The notes: a model not told the origin generated them from the sequence alone. A stretch of 64,000 nt of DNA from Bordetella parapertussis (GCA_945861275.1 CAMATZ010000001.1:62001-126000), one strand, 5' to 3'; numbered from the stretch's first letter, positions 43,640 to 53,900 are shown. A program made the numbers and translations.

Positions 43640-45187
43640 TCACGATGCAATGAAACCCGGAATACGCTGCGCTTCTTCCGGGCTACGATTCTGGCGATAC
43701 CGCGCCTCCAAATGCGCCCGGAAGTGCGCAGGGTTGAGCGCTTCACCACTGGCCCGGCGTACCAGCTCGGGCGTCTCCCAACGGCTGGCTTGTGACCAGA
43801 TATTCGCCTTGAGCCACTCAAACACCGGCGCAAAATCGCCTGCGGCGATGCGCGCATCGTGATCAGGGGTAACGCGACGCATTGCGGCAAACCATTGCGC
43901 CGCGTACATCGCCCCCAGCGTGTAGCTCGGAAAATAGCCGAACGAGCCATCGCTCCAATGCACGTCCTGCAGGCAGCCGTCTTTGTAATTGCCGCGCGTG
44001 TCCATACCCAGCAGGGTTTGCATTTTTTCGTCCCACAGCGCGGGGATGTCGTCCGGCTCGATCTCGCCTTCTATCAGCGCGCGCTCAATCTCATAACGCA
44101 GGATGATGTGCGCCGGATAAGTCACCTCGTCGGCATTTACGCGTATCAACCCCGGCTTCACGCGCGTCAGCAGGCGCTGCAGATTGTCCGGGTCGAACGC
44201 CGGCTGGTTGCCGAAGTGCTCACTCAACAGCGGTGCCAACAGGCCTGTGAATTCGCGGCTGCGCGCAAGTTGCATTTCGAACGACAGGCTCTGGCTTTCA
44301 TGGATGCCGTACGAGCGTGCGACACCGAGCGGCTGCCCCAACCACTCGCGCGGCAGATTTTGCTCGAAACGCGCGTGACCGGTCTCATGGATAGTGCCCA
44401 TCAGGCTTTGCACGAAATCGTCTTCACGGTAACGCGTGGTGAGACGCACGTCTTCCGGCACGCCGCCGGTAAACGGATGCGTGCTTTGGTCGAGCCGTCC
44501 ACCCTCAAAATCGAAGCCCAGTTGCTTCATCACCGCAAGATTCATCGCCCGTTGCGCGGCCACGGGAAACGGGCCCAGCGGAACTATCACCTGCTCATCG
44601 CGCTGCTTTGCCTGCACGCGCGTGATCAGTTGCGGCAGCCATTGCTTAACCTCGCCGAAGATGCGGTCGATATCAGCCGCACGCAAGCCGGGTTCATAGC
44701 GCTCCATCAGAGCGTCGTAGCGCGAGAGGCCGCTGTCGTCGGCGAGCAGCCTGGCTTCCTCGCGCGCAAGGCGCACCACCTCGCGAAAGTTTTCCAGAAA
44801 CCCGCGCCAGTCGTTGGCGGCGCGCTGGCTGCGCCAGGCGTGTTCGCACCTGGCGCCCGCCAGTGATTTGGCTTGCACCAGTGCTTCGGGCAGCGCATTC
44901 GCATCGCGCCAGTCGCGGCGCATCTCGCGCAGGTTGGCGCGCTCGGCGTCACTCAAAGGCTCGGCTTCCGCCATGCGCAACTGTTCGGCCAGACGCGGAT
45001 CGGTACGCACGCGATGCATCAGCGCCTGCAGTTCTGCCTCCGCCGCAGCGCGCGCTTCGTTGCCCTTGGCGGGCATCATGGCATTGCGGTCCCAGCCAAG
45101 GATGGAAGCGGCATGGCTATAGTGGTACAGCCGCATCCAGCTGCGGCACAGTTCGGTATAGTACGAGGACGACGGGGGAGTGGACAT
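43640..45187 (-). CDS. M32 carboxypeptidase (thermostable carboxypeptidase Taq type)
   Basis: 515 residues from ATG 45187 (the longer frame to 45292 has no family sequence). Cytoplasmic metallo-carboxypeptidase that removes C-terminal residues of broad type. The zinc motif HETGHARFEQ is near residue 265, with upstream DVRLTTRY and downstream GVARSYGIHESQSL supplying the third ligand Glu. GMDTRGNYKDGCLQDVHWSDG near 400 is typical. The last 12 residues (SPEEAQRIPGFIAS) come from a REP repeat (43655-43685), so the C-terminus was extended or replaced. Confidence 0.93.
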   Translation of the reverse strand: MSTPPSSSYYTELCRSWMRLYHYSHAASILGWDRNAMMPAKGNEARAAAEAELQALMHRVRTDPRLAEQLRMAEAEPLSDAERANLREMRRDWRDANALPEALVQAKSLAGARCEHAWRSQRAANDWRGFLENFREVVRLAREEARLLADDSGLSRYDALMERYEPGLRAADIDRIFGEVKQWLPQLITRVQAKQRDEQVIVPLGPFPVAAQRAMNLAVMKQLGFDFEGGRLDQSTHPFTGGVPEDVRLTTRYREDDFVQSLMGTIHETGHARFEQNLPREWLGQPLGVARSYGIHESQSLSFEMQLARSREFTGLLAPLLSEHFGNQPAFDPDNLQRLLTRVKPGLIRVNADEVTYPAHIILRYEIERALIEGEIEPDDIPALWDEKMQTLLGMDTRGNYKDGCLQDVHWSDGSFGYFPSYTLGAMYAAQWFAAMRRVTPDHDARIAAGDFAPVFEWLKANIWSQASRWETPELVRRASGEALNPAHFRAHLEARYRQNRSPEEAQRIPGFIAS

Positions 45188-45283
45188 GGTCACCGATACT
45201 AGCAATATCGCGGTTCCGGAATGGTATAAACTCGTATTCGAAGTCTGCTTCAATTTTGAGGTATTAACCAACAGGAGGAAATC

Positions 45284-45565
45284 ATGAAACAATTTTTAGT
45301 TGTGCTATTTGCCGTTACGCTGCTGTCCGCCTGTGGCGACAGCCTTGATGGCAAGAAACTGGCCCAGGAAGTTTGCGATTGCAGTAAAGCAGCTAACGCA
45401 ATGCCCACGACTGACCCCAAGAGAACTGAAGCCCAAAACACTTGTGCTAAGAAAAACAGCGAAGCCTACGGCAAGGTGAAGGCTGACATGAAGCAGGCAG
45501 ACGAGTTCAACAAACTCATCAGCGCTTGCGCCAGCGAACAAATTAACAAGAGTTTCGGGAAATAA
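45284..45565 (+). CDS. Small lipoprotein
   Basis: 93 residues. AGGAGG 6 nt before ATG 45284. The N-terminus MKQFLVVLFAVTLLSAC ends in a lipobox with Cys17, so the mature protein should be lipid-anchored, probably in the outer membrane as no Asp follows at +2. The rest has four Cys residues (CDCSKAA, NTCAKK, SACASE) and is mainly helical; the Cys may pair in the periplasm. Family unknown. Divergent from the M32 gene. Confidence 0.8.
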   Translation: MKQFLVVLFAVTLLSACGDSLDGKKLAQEVCDCSKAANAMPTTDPKRTEAQNTCAKKNSEAYGKVKADMKQADEFNKLISACASEQINKSFGK

Positions 45566-45571
45566 ACGGAC

Positions 45572-45704
45572 GTAGGGTGGGCGCGCTTTTTGTGCCCACG
45601 CGGATCGTCAATTACGGTTACCCAATACTCCCCGATCCCATGCGGTGGGCCGCCGCCGTAGCGGCGTACTCGCGGCGTGGGCACAAAAAGCGTGCCCACC
45701 CTAG
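45572..45704. mobile_element. Inverted-repeat element (GTAGGGTGGGC...GCCCACCCTA)
   Basis: 133 bp with 30-bp arms, 45572-45601 and 45675-45704, differing at about three positions (GGTGGGCGCGCTTTTTGTGC against GGTGGGCACGCTTTTTGTGC). Non-coding. Starts 7 bp after the lipoprotein stop and could form a terminator-like hairpin. Confidence 0.8.
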
Positions 45705-45755
45705 CCGGTTTTTGTTGATTACATTATTCCCTTTATTTGTCTGGCTATTCGCCGT

Positions 45756-46409
45756 TCAAGCCGCATTTGTCTTGGGCGCCGCGCTACGCTTCGCCCAATA
45801 GTTGGGTGAGGCTCTGAGTGCCGCCAGCGCTTCGGCGGTTTCGGTGCCGGGCGCCATGGATGCTGCAGTGCCCGCCATCACCTGATGATGATCGATGTTG
45901 AGCAAGCGGATAAAACTTTGCTGGCCGTGGGTTAAGCCCACCGTGCAGCCGAGTTCAACGATTTGCGCTTCGGTGAAATGCCGGTACAGGCGTTCCCAGA
46001 ATTTGTCGTCGGTGTCCAGCCGCCATACTATGGCCTCGGCCAGCGACAGCGCGGCTTTCTGGCGCTCGTTGTATTGCGCGGATTTTTCAAACTCCACCAG
46101 ATCGTCGTAGTGGGTTTCTTTCAGGCCTTCGCCGGCGCCTTTGATCGAGCGCTGGTTGCCGCAGAACTCGCACACCACCGAACGCGAAACGTAAACCCGG
46201 CACAGTTCCTTGATCGCGTGATCGAGTACGCCGTTTCGGAAAATATCGTTCCAGGCGTTGGCGAAAAACCAGAAGCACTCCGGCACATGCGCGCGTACCG
46301 CCGAGCTTTCGGGTCGGGGTGTGCCTTCCCGCGCGCAGCGCTCCATTTCGGCGTGCATTGCCGGGGTCATTTTTTCGAGGGGCACGTAGCTGATGCGTTG
46401 TTTGGGCAT
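45756..46409 (-). CDS. Carboxymuconolactone-decarboxylase/AhpD-like protein (217 residues)
   Basis: All-helical AhpD-like fold. Segments KELCRVYVSRSVVCEFCGNQRS (shown in part: VVCEFCGNQRS near residue 78), ALSLAEAIVW and FTEAQIVELGCTVGLTHGQQSFIRLLNID match the family, with the CxxC that is the redox site in AhpD-type members. No peroxiredoxin is adjacent. Its start ATG 46409 is 60 bp from the MFS gene end on the same strand. The role could be decarboxylase, peroxidase or unknown. Confidence 0.83.
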   Translation of the reverse strand: MPKQRISYVPLEKMTPAMHAEMERCAREGTPRPESSAVRAHVPECFWFFANAWNDIFRNGVLDHAIKELCRVYVSRSVVCEFCGNQRSIKGAGEGLKETHYDDLVEFEKSAQYNERQKAALSLAEAIVWRLDTDDKFWERLYRHFTEAQIVELGCTVGLTHGQQSFIRLLNIDHHQVMAGTAASMAPGTETAEALAALRASPNYWAKRSAAPKTNAA

Positions 46410-46468
46410 GATGACATCCTGATGAGCAAGCGAAAATAGTGTACCCGGACTATGGTGAAATAGGGGCT

Positions 46469-47656
46469 TCAGACCGCAGCGTGCGGACGCGCGATGGCTG
46501 TGCGCAGCACCAGCGCCAGCGGCAGCGCGAGCAACACCACAACGCCGGAGATGGCAATGGTTTTTTCAATGCCGATGGCGTCACCCAGCAGCCCGTAAGC
46601 GATCGGCGCGATAATGCCGCACACCGCGCCTACCGTATAGACCAGCGCGAACGCGCGCGGCAGTTTGTCGGAATCGACCAGATCGCCGATGGTGCCGTAG
46701 ATCACCGATGAAGTGCCCTGCAGCACTACGCCTACCAGCGGCAGCAGAAAAAACGTCGCCATGCCCGGCAACGCGAGTGTTGCGAGTATGCCCGCGCCGG
46801 TAGCGGCTTCGGTGATGACGATGGTGCGGATGACGCCGAGTTTTTCGGCGAGCACGCCGCACAGGTATTTGCCCGCCATGCCGCCGATCAACACCAGCGG
46901 CACCGCCAGTGCCGCCCAGCCGTCGGGCACGCCTTTGGCGATCAGCAAAAAAGCGATGAAGGTGAGAAAGCCGGTGCGCGTCATGCTGTCCACGATGTCC
47001 ACCATGCACAGCGCTGCGAACGCGGGCTTGTTGCGGATGCCCCAGCCCTGAATTTTGGGTTTCGGCTTCGCGGCGGAATGCGTATGGGTATTGGCGATCC
47101 AGCAAAAAATTGCGATTGCCGTGAGTATCGCTGCAACGCCAAAGCCCACCACCGGCGCCTGCCACGAAATACCTGCGAGCACGCACAGGCTGACAATGCC
47201 GCCGAACACGAATTTGCCGACATCGCCCGCAAAGTTATACGTGCCCAGCGCAGTGCGGCGGCCTGCGCCCGGATACGCGTGCGAGATGATGGTGGACGAC
47301 AGCGGATGCTGCACCGCTGATCCCATGCCGGCAAAAAACAGCGAGATGATGATCATCCAGAACCCATTGGCGTAACCCAGCGCGATAAACGCCAGCCCCG
47401 CGAGCAGCGTGCCCAGTGCCAGCAGATTGCGTTCGCCAAAGCGTTCCGCGATGAATCCGGCGGGCAGTTGAAATGCCGCCATCGCAACCCGGTGCGCAGT
47501 GCGGATCATGCCGACCTGCGCGAGATTTAATCCAAACGTCTGCGCCAGCAGCGGCAGCAATACGTAGCTCACATCGGACAGGCCATCGTGAACGATGTGT
47601 ACGCCGCAACAGGTCTTGAGCGTGCGCGTGGACGATGGCTGGAGGGTCGCTGGCAT
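46469..47656 (-). CDS. MFS transporter
   Basis: 395 residues with 12 predicted helices. N-terminal CCGVHIVHDGLSDVSYVLLP before helix 1, FIAERFGERN at the motif-A position after helix 2, and a mid-protein loop TNTHTHSAAKPKPKIQGWGI. The second half has GTIGDLVDSDKLPRAFALVY, typical of the fosmidomycin-resistance/NarK-like branch. It is followed on the same strand by the carboxymuconolactone-decarboxylase-like gene. Substrate unknown. Confidence 0.86.
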   Translation of the reverse strand: MPATLQPSSTRTLKTCCGVHIVHDGLSDVSYVLLPLLAQTFGLNLAQVGMIRTAHRVAMAAFQLPAGFIAERFGERNLLALGTLLAGLAFIALGYANGFWMIIISLFFAGMGSAVQHPLSSTIISHAYPGAGRRTALGTYNFAGDVGKFVFGGIVSLCVLAGISWQAPVVGFGVAAILTAIAIFCWIANTHTHSAAKPKPKIQGWGIRNKPAFAALCMVDIVDSMTRTGFLTFIAFLLIAKGVPDGWAALAVPLVLIGGMAGKYLCGVLAEKLGVIRTIVITEAATGAGILATLALPGMATFFLLPLVGVVLQGTSSVIYGTIGDLVDSDKLPRAFALVYTVGAVCGIIAPIAYGLLGDAIGIEKTIAISGVVVLLALPLALVLRTAIARPHAAV

Positions 47657-47721
47657 ACCGGCCTTATAACACGGCAGTGCGTCAGTGTAGAATCCCGGTT
47701 TATTTTCGATGGGGCGGTGCT

Positions 47722-48075
47722 ATGAAGTGGATAATCGGCGGGTTGCTGCTTGCAGTGGTGGCTTCAGTGGCGTCGGGGCGCGTGCCCTTGGGCTGGATAA
47801 TCTATTGCTTTGCCGCGCTGTTTGTGTCGATGGGGCTGGCGCTGTTTTTTGCGTTCTACCGCAGCCGGCATTACGGCCTGTTGCTGCTGGGCTGCACTTA
47901 TGTTTCGGCAGCGCTGCTGGCGGTAGTGCTGACCGAATGGTGGCCGCTGGTGGGGGGCTTTGCCATTGCGTGGGTGTTGCGCGCGATGGGCGTGGAACCG
48001 CCGGCGGATGAGCAAGCGGCGCCAGAGACAGCACAGGCAGCGCCTTCCGAGCAGGCTGATGAAAAGAAGTCTTAG
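47722..48075 (+). CDS. Small membrane protein
   Basis: 117 residues from ATG 47722 (MKWIIGGLLLAVVASVASG). Three or four hydrophobic helices: residues 3-18, 23-45 (GWIIYCFAALFVSMGLALFFAF), 50-67 and 71-85. An Ala/Glu/Gln-rich cytosolic tail (EEQAAPETAQAAPSEQ-like) ends the protein. No family recognised. Divergent from the MFS gene and convergent with the hydroxyacid dehydrogenase. Confidence 0.68.
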   Translation: MKWIIGGLLLAVVASVASGRVPLGWIIYCFAALFVSMGLALFFAFYRSRHYGLLLLGCTYVSAALLAVVLTEWWPLVGGFAIAWVLRAMGVEPPADEQAAPETAQAAPSEQADEKKS

Positions 48076-48112
48076 CGGGATGATGTTTCTGTAACTTATT
48101 GTTTTTATTGAA

Positions 48113-49195
48113 TTATTTAAAACACGCTGCAACGCCAAGCACCAAATCCTCAAAGTCGCTTAAGGCGTTAAAACGCGGCATCGCCGCGACATGCGGCGTG
48201 AGGATCACGTTTTCAAAACGCAATAATTCGTCATCGGCGCGGCCCGGTTCTTCATACAGCGGGTCAAGCGCAAAACCGCCGAGGTTTCCGGCGCGCAAGG
48301 CGTCGAGCAAGGCATCGCGATTGACCACCTGCGCGCGCGACACATTGATGAGACAGGCGCCGGGCTTCATCAGCGCGAATTGCGCGCGATCGAGATAGTC
48401 GCGCGTGCCGGCATTTTCGGGCAGTTGTATGCACAGCCAGTCGCTTTGCTGCAGTAGCGCATCACGCTCGCAATAGGTCACATTCCATGCGCGTTGTTCG
48501 GATTCGTTCATCGGCGTGCGCTGCGTGCACAGCACACGCATGCCGAAAGCGTGCGCGCGCAGCGCGATCTCACGGCCAATTTCACCAAAGCCGATGATGC
48601 CCAGCGTGGCGCCGTACAGCACGGACAGCCCCGGCACGCGCGGCCAGCCGGAGTTGGGCGTGTAGCCGGTGTCGAAAATTTTCGGCTGATAGCCGACGGC
48701 CTGCAATTGCTCAATGCTGATGCGTCCGTGCAGCCGATGCAGTTTTTTGGAGAGCGCCAGCATCAGCATCAGCGCGTGTTCGGCGCATGAAATGTTGGCG
48801 CGGCGGCGCAGCGTCAACACCCTGATGCCACGCGCGGCGCAGGCGGCTGTGTCGATGCCGCGCAGCACCGTGCCGTATTTCTGCACCACCTTGAGCTGGG
48901 GCGCGAGCGCGAGTTCCTGCGCGCCGATGTGAAACGATTCTGTGACGATTACCGTGGCCGCGGGCAACTGCGCGCGCAATGCAGGCTGATCCGCCACCGG
49001 CTGCACAGTGGCGGGATACAGCGGCCCGGCCAGCGCGCGCAAGCGCGCCAGCCAGCCCGCGAAATCGGGCAGGTCGTGCGCAAAAAAATCAGCCAGCGCA
49101 GCGAGGCGTTGCGGCTCGATCGTGGGATCGAGGAACGCTTTCAGCATGCGCGGAAAAGGGTCGTCTTCGACGACGATTATGGGGCGGGTGCTCAT
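48113..49195 (-). CDS. D-isomer-specific 2-hydroxyacid dehydrogenase (second)
   Basis: 360 residues of the phosphoglycerate/hydroxypyruvate reductase superfamily. Rossmann motif GIIGFGEIGREIALRA near residue 185, NVSRAQVVNRDALLDAL with the catalytic Arg near 280, a Glu in LYEEPGRAD and the catalytic His in LTPHVAAM near 335. It differs clearly from the shorter enzyme at 14671. Reduces a 2-oxo acid, identity unknown. Same strand as the J-domain gene 36 bp upstream. Confidence 0.87.
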   Translation of the reverse strand: MSTRPIIVVEDDPFPRMLKAFLDPTIEPQRLAALADFFAHDLPDFAGWLARLRALAGPLYPATVQPVADQPALRAQLPAATVIVTESFHIGAQELALAPQLKVVQKYGTVLRGIDTAACAARGIRVLTLRRRANISCAEHALMLMLALSKKLHRLHGRISIEQLQAVGYQPKIFDTGYTPNSGWPRVPGLSVLYGATLGIIGFGEIGREIALRAHAFGMRVLCTQRTPMNESEQRAWNVTYCERDALLQQSDWLCIQLPENAGTRDYLDRAQFALMKPGACLINVSRAQVVNRDALLDALRAGNLGGFALDPLYEEPGRADDELLRFENVILTPHVAAMPRFNALSDFEDLVLGVAACFK

Positions 49196-49231
49196 CTGTG
49201 GCTGAAATGTCCTTGACGCTGTTGTTACACC

Positions 49232-50329
49232 TCAAAACGGAAAATCGTAGCGGGCATCGCGCTGGCTTTGCATACGCGAACTCCTGATCCACGCCTTGAG
49301 CGTGTGCACGGCCTCAAAGGCAAGCAGGTCTTTTTTCAGCTGGCGAATGTCGCGCTGGGCAGCGGCGATTTCGGTGATGAGCGCTTTCATCACGGTTTTG
49401 GGTGTAATGGTGTCGAAGGGGGCAAGCTGTGCCTGGTCCATGAATGTGCATTCGACGCGCATGATTTCGTGCCGCAGCTCCTGGAATTGTTCGCGCAGAA
49501 TCTGGTTGTAGTGTCTCAGCCGCTCTTCGCTGACGTTGTTGATGGCGGCCTGATCGATTTGTTCGAGTTCGAGTTGCAGTTCCAGCAGTTGCAGCAGGTT
49601 GTTTTTGTCGTAAGCCTGGTTCACGCGTTGCATGAGCGCGGTTTTGCGTTCTCGTTCCAGCGGATCGGGTTCACGGTCGGGGTGCAGCGCGCTGGCCAGT
49701 TTGCGGTAGATTTCGCGGATCGACTGGCGTAGCTGTTGCGCATCCGTTTCCTGCTGTGCTTCTTTGGCGAGCTGTTTGGGCGATTTTTTACGCCGGGCCT
49801 CGCGTTCCTCCTGGGCTTGCCTGGCGGCTTCCCGTTGCGCCTGCGCGTGCTCCAGCACGGATTCCGGCGAGCGCAGATCCACCTCGTCGCCCACGTCCAT
49901 GCCAAACATGTCCTTCAGGATGGACTTTGCTTCGGCCTGCCCCTCGGCTTCCACTTCGTCAAAGCTGATGTTGCTGTGTTTGTTGAAGATAGCCTTGAGC
50001 GCTTCATCGTCACGGTTCATCAGCACGCCTTGCGCCATGTCGGTAATCAGGTCAGCGATGTCGGTGCGTTCACGTTTGCTGAAGCCGGAGCGGGCACTGG
50101 CCTGGTCCAGTGCGTAAACTATTTTGATTTGCAAGTCTTCCGCGTCTTTGAGCAATGGTTGGAGTTGGGTGCTGAATTTTTTTTGGTACGGCGCTTGAAA
50201 GGCTTCCCAATCGGCCAGTGTGGCGCGTGCTTGCTCAATTTGTTTAATCAGTTTATTGAAGGTCAGCTGCGCTTTCGACAGGTGCGGTTGGTTTTTGCCG
50301 CCGGATATATTGATGGGGTTTTTGTTCAT
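49232..50329 (-). CDS. DnaJ-like (J-domain) protein of unknown role
   Basis: 365 residues, highly charged and helical. A J-domain-like segment with the diagnostic HPD is visible near residues 200-240: IREIYRKLASALHPDRE followed by MQRVNQAYDKNNLLQLLELQ. It is flanked by long likely coiled coils (AQREAARQAQEEREARRKK before, LEQIDQAAINNVSEERLRHY after). The N-terminal part has two-helix stretches around LTFNKLIKQIEQARATL. A DnaK co-chaperone function is inferred from HPD alone. No membrane segment. Lies between the dehydrogenase and a carboxymuconolactone-decarboxylase-like gene. Confidence 0.78.
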   Translation of the reverse strand: MNKNPINISGGKNQPHLSKAQLTFNKLIKQIEQARATLADWEAFQAPYQKKFSTQLQPLLKDAEDLQIKIVYALDQASARSGFSKRERTDIADLITDMAQGVLMNRDDEALKAIFNKHSNISFDEVEAEGQAEAKSILKDMFGMDVGDEVDLRSPESVLEHAQAQREAARQAQEEREARRKKSPKQLAKEAQQETDAQQLRQSIREIYRKLASALHPDREPDPLERERKTALMQRVNQAYDKNNLLQLLELQLELEQIDQAAINNVSEERLRHYNQILREQFQELRHEIMRVECTFMDQAQLAPFDTITPKTVMKALITEIAAAQRDIRQLKKDLLAFEAVHTLKAWIRSSRMQSQRDARYDFPF

Positions 50330-50354
50330 GATGATTCAGCATGAGGTCAGAAAA

Positions 50355-50882
50355 TCAGGATGCTTCCGGATCAATACGCAGCGCCCGTCCTACCCGCGTG
50401 TGCATGTTGTAGGCGCCGATCAACACCGTGAGTTCAACGATTTGGGCATCGCTGTAGTGCTCCTTCAATCTGTTGAACACCGCATCGGATACTTCAATGT
50501 CCGTGGTCATGGCATCGGCGTAGGCGAGCAATGCGCGATGCGCGGGCTGGAACAAACTGGAGTTCTCGCCGCTGTCCAATGCGGCAATTTGCTCCGGCGT
50601 GATGCCGGCTTCGGGCGCGTAGCGCGTGGCGTGTATTTGAAACTGATAGTCGGCGCCGTTTAGCTGCGACACGCGCAGGATGGCAAGTTCGCGCGCCTGC
50701 TCGCTGAGCGCGGTGTTAAAACGGATCGCGGAGTTAAATGCTTGCCATGCTTCGGCTATGGACGGACTGTTGAGCAGCACGCGATACAGATTGAGCAGCT
50801 TGCCGCCGCGCGCGCCTTTCAGCTTTGCAATCAGCGCCGCGAGTGCGCTGTCGTTTTCATCTATGAGTGGAACGCGCGCCAT
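50355..50882 (-). CDS. Carboxymuconolactone-decarboxylase-family protein (175 residues)
   Basis: AhpD-like helical protein: LNSPSIAEAWQAFNSAIRFNT, ALSEQARELAILRVSQLNGADYQFQIH and HYSDAQIVELTVLIGAYNMHTR. Unlike the protein at 45756 it lacks the CxxC (YQFQIH stands at that position), so redox activity is unlikely. It lies 26 bp upstream of the J-domain gene and 74 bp downstream of the hydantoinase, on the same strand. Confidence 0.84.
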   Translation of the reverse strand: MARVPLIDENDSALAALIAKLKGARGGKLLNLYRVLLNSPSIAEAWQAFNSAIRFNTALSEQARELAILRVSQLNGADYQFQIHATRYAPEAGITPEQIAALDSGENSSLFQPAHRALLAYADAMTTDIEVSDAVFNRLKEHYSDAQIVELTVLIGAYNMHTRVGRALRIDPEAS

Positions 50883-50955
50883 GGGGTAATCTCGTAACGG
50901 ATAGTTTCATGATGGATTGTTTAGAGGTGAATTCGAAGCGCGCATTGTAAATGAT

Positions 50956-53900
50956 TCACGGCGCGCCAAAACCGCCGCCGCCCGGCGTCTCGATCACGAA
51001 CACATCACCGGCCTGCATTTCGGCCTGATCGCAGCCGCCCAGTTCCAGTGTATCGCCGTTGACACGTTCAACATGGTTGCGCCCGATCGCGCCGGGCTTG
51101 CCGCCAGCCATGCCATAGGGCGGCACGCGGCGGTGGCTCGATAGTATCGCAGCGGTCATCGGCTCCAAAAAACGCACGCGGCGTATCGCGCCGTTGCCGC
51201 CCTGTGTTTGACCACTACCGCCGCTACCCTGACGAATTTCAAAACTTTCCAGCAACACCGGAAAGCGCCATTCCAGAACTTCCGGGTCGGTGAGGCGCGA
51301 GTTGGTCATATGTGTTTGCACTACGCTCGATCCCTCAAAACCCGGCCCGGCGCCGCCGCCGCCGGAGACGGTTTCGTAGTACTGGTGTTGCGCGTTGCCG
51401 AAGGTGAAATTGTTCATGGTCCCTTGCGAAGCGCCCATCGCACCCAGCGCGCCATACAACGCATCGGTTACACACTGCGAGGTTTCGACGTTGCCTGCAA
51501 CCACGGCCGCGGGATGACGTGGATTCAGCATGCAGCCTTCGGGGATGATCACTTGCAGCGGCTTCAGGCAGCCCGCGTTGAGAGGAATATCGTCATCCAC
51601 CAGCGTGCGGAATACATACAGCACGGCTGCCATTGCCACCGCTGAAGGCGCATTAAAATTGGTGTCGCGCTGCGCGGAGGTGCCGGTGAAATCGATGACG
51701 GCGCTGCGCGCGGCGTGATTGATGCGGATGCTGACGCGGAGGATTGCGCCATCGTCCATGGCATAGCTGAATGCGCCGTCTTTCAGCGCGCCAATCACGC
51801 GCCGCACCGATTCCTCGGCGTTGTCCTGCACGTGGGCCATGTAGCGATGCACGGCTTCAAGGCCGAATTCGCCGACGATGCGCGCGAGTTCGGTAACGCC
51901 TTTCTGGTTGGCGGCGATCATCGCGCGCAGATCGGCGAGATTCTGCTCGATGTTGCGCGACGGGTAACGCGCCCCGGCGAGCAGGGCGCGCGTTTCGGCC
52001 TCGCGCAAGCGGCCGTTTTCGACGAGGAGAAAATTCGTGATGAGCACGCCCTCTTCATCAATATGTCGGCTGTCGGGCGGCATCGACCCGGGGGTAGTGC
52101 CGCCGATGTCGGCGTGGTGGCCGCGCGAGCCGACGTAGAACAGCAAGCTACTGCCGTCACTGCTGTAGACCGGCGTGATCACTGTGATATCGGGCAGGTG
52201 CGTGCCGCCGCGATACGGATCATTGAGCATGTACACGTCGCCTGCGCGCATACGCGCGGCGTTGTCGCGTATCACCCAGCGCACGCTTTCGCCCATCGAG
52301 CCCAGATGCACCGGCATGTGCGGCGCGTTGGCGATCAGGTTGCCTTGCGCATCGAACAGCGCGCATGAAAAATCGAGCCGCTCCTTGATGTTGACTGAGT
52401 ACGCGGTGTTGGCGAGTGTTACGCCCATTTGCTCGGCGATGGCCATGAACAGGTTGTTGAAGATCTCAAGCAGCACCGGATCCGCCGTGGTGCCGATGGC
52501 GGTGCGCGCAGCGCGCGGCGTGTTGCGCGTCAGCAGCAGGTGGCCTTGCGCGGTGACTTCGGCCTGCCATCCGGGTTCGACAACGGTGGTGGCGTTGGCG
52601 TCGGTGATGATGGCGGGGCCGGGAATGCGGTTGCCGGGGTGGAGGTTTTCCACGCGGTAGAGCGGGGCGTCGTGCCAGGCGCCGTCGCTGAACATTTGTA
52701 CGCCGGCGTCAGGTCGAGAGGTGGAACCGGGTTCATCCTGTGCGGAGATGCGCATGCCATCCAAAGAATCTCCCTCTCCCGCCCTGGGGCGGGAGAGGGC
52801 GGGGGTGAGGGTAGGGGAGGCTCGCTGCCCCGCGTCCCTGCGCAACCCCTCACCCCCGCCCTCTGCTCCGTTACAAGTGTGCCCTTGTTCCCGCAAGCGG
52901 GGCGAGGGAGTTTCTTTGAGTTTTGTGATCCGCGATGCTTCCCGGGTGAGAGCGGTGTTTTGAGTGTGATGTTCATGCGACGACGTCTCCACCGCAACCG
53001 CTTCCACCACCAACGCGCGCCCCGGCATCAAAAAGCTGTAGCGGCCGAGGTAGGCGCTTTCGAAACTGCGCGTCATTTCTTCCACGGTGCCGAAGGTTAC
53101 GTTGAGCGTGGTGTCGGTGCCCTCGTATTTGATATGCACACGGCGCTGGGTCACGAGCTGTTCGCGCGTGACCTCCTGTGCGAGCACTTCGGCGCACGCG
53201 GCAGCGGCTAGCGTATCCAGCGTGGCGACCAGCCGCGACAATAGCGCTTCAGTCAGCACTGCTTCCACCGCCTGCTCGCGCATCGCGGTGATGTCAGCCA
53301 GCCCCATGCCGTAGGCCGACAGCACGCCCGCATACGGATGGATGTAAACACGCGGCATCGCCAGCGCGTCGGCCACGCGGCAGGCATGCTGGCCCGCCGC
53401 ACCGCCAAAACACGCGAGTGTGTAACGCGTGACGTCGTAGCCTCGCGCCACCGAGATTTTTTTGATCGCGTTCGCCATATTGTCCACAGCGATCCGCAGA
53501 AAACCTTCGGCTATAGCTTCAGGTGATTGTAGGTTGTTGTTTTCATGATGTATTTTTTCATATAACACAGAAAACTTTTGTCGCGCTGCTGCGCTGTCCA
53601 GCGACGCTGTTCCCGCTGGCCCGAACACCGCCGGAAAATAATCGGGCTGGATGCGCCCGAGCAGCACATTGCAATCGGTGACGGTCAGCGGGCCGCCGCG
53701 TCCGTAGCACGCCGGGCCGGGCTGCGCGCCAGCCGAATCCGGGCCCACACGCATGCGTGCGCCGTCAAAATGCAGGATCGAACCGCCACCCGCGGCGACC
53801 GTGTGGATGCTCATCATCGGCGCGCGCATACGCACGCCGGCCACCAGCGTATCAAAAGCACGTTCATATTCGCCGGCGAAATGCGACACGTCGGTGGAGG

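Noticed and set aside
43859-44866. 335-codon plus-strand frame opposite the M32 carboxypeptidase
   Set aside because: The minus strand holds the HETGH zinc motif and full family sequence; the plus frame has no recognisable features.
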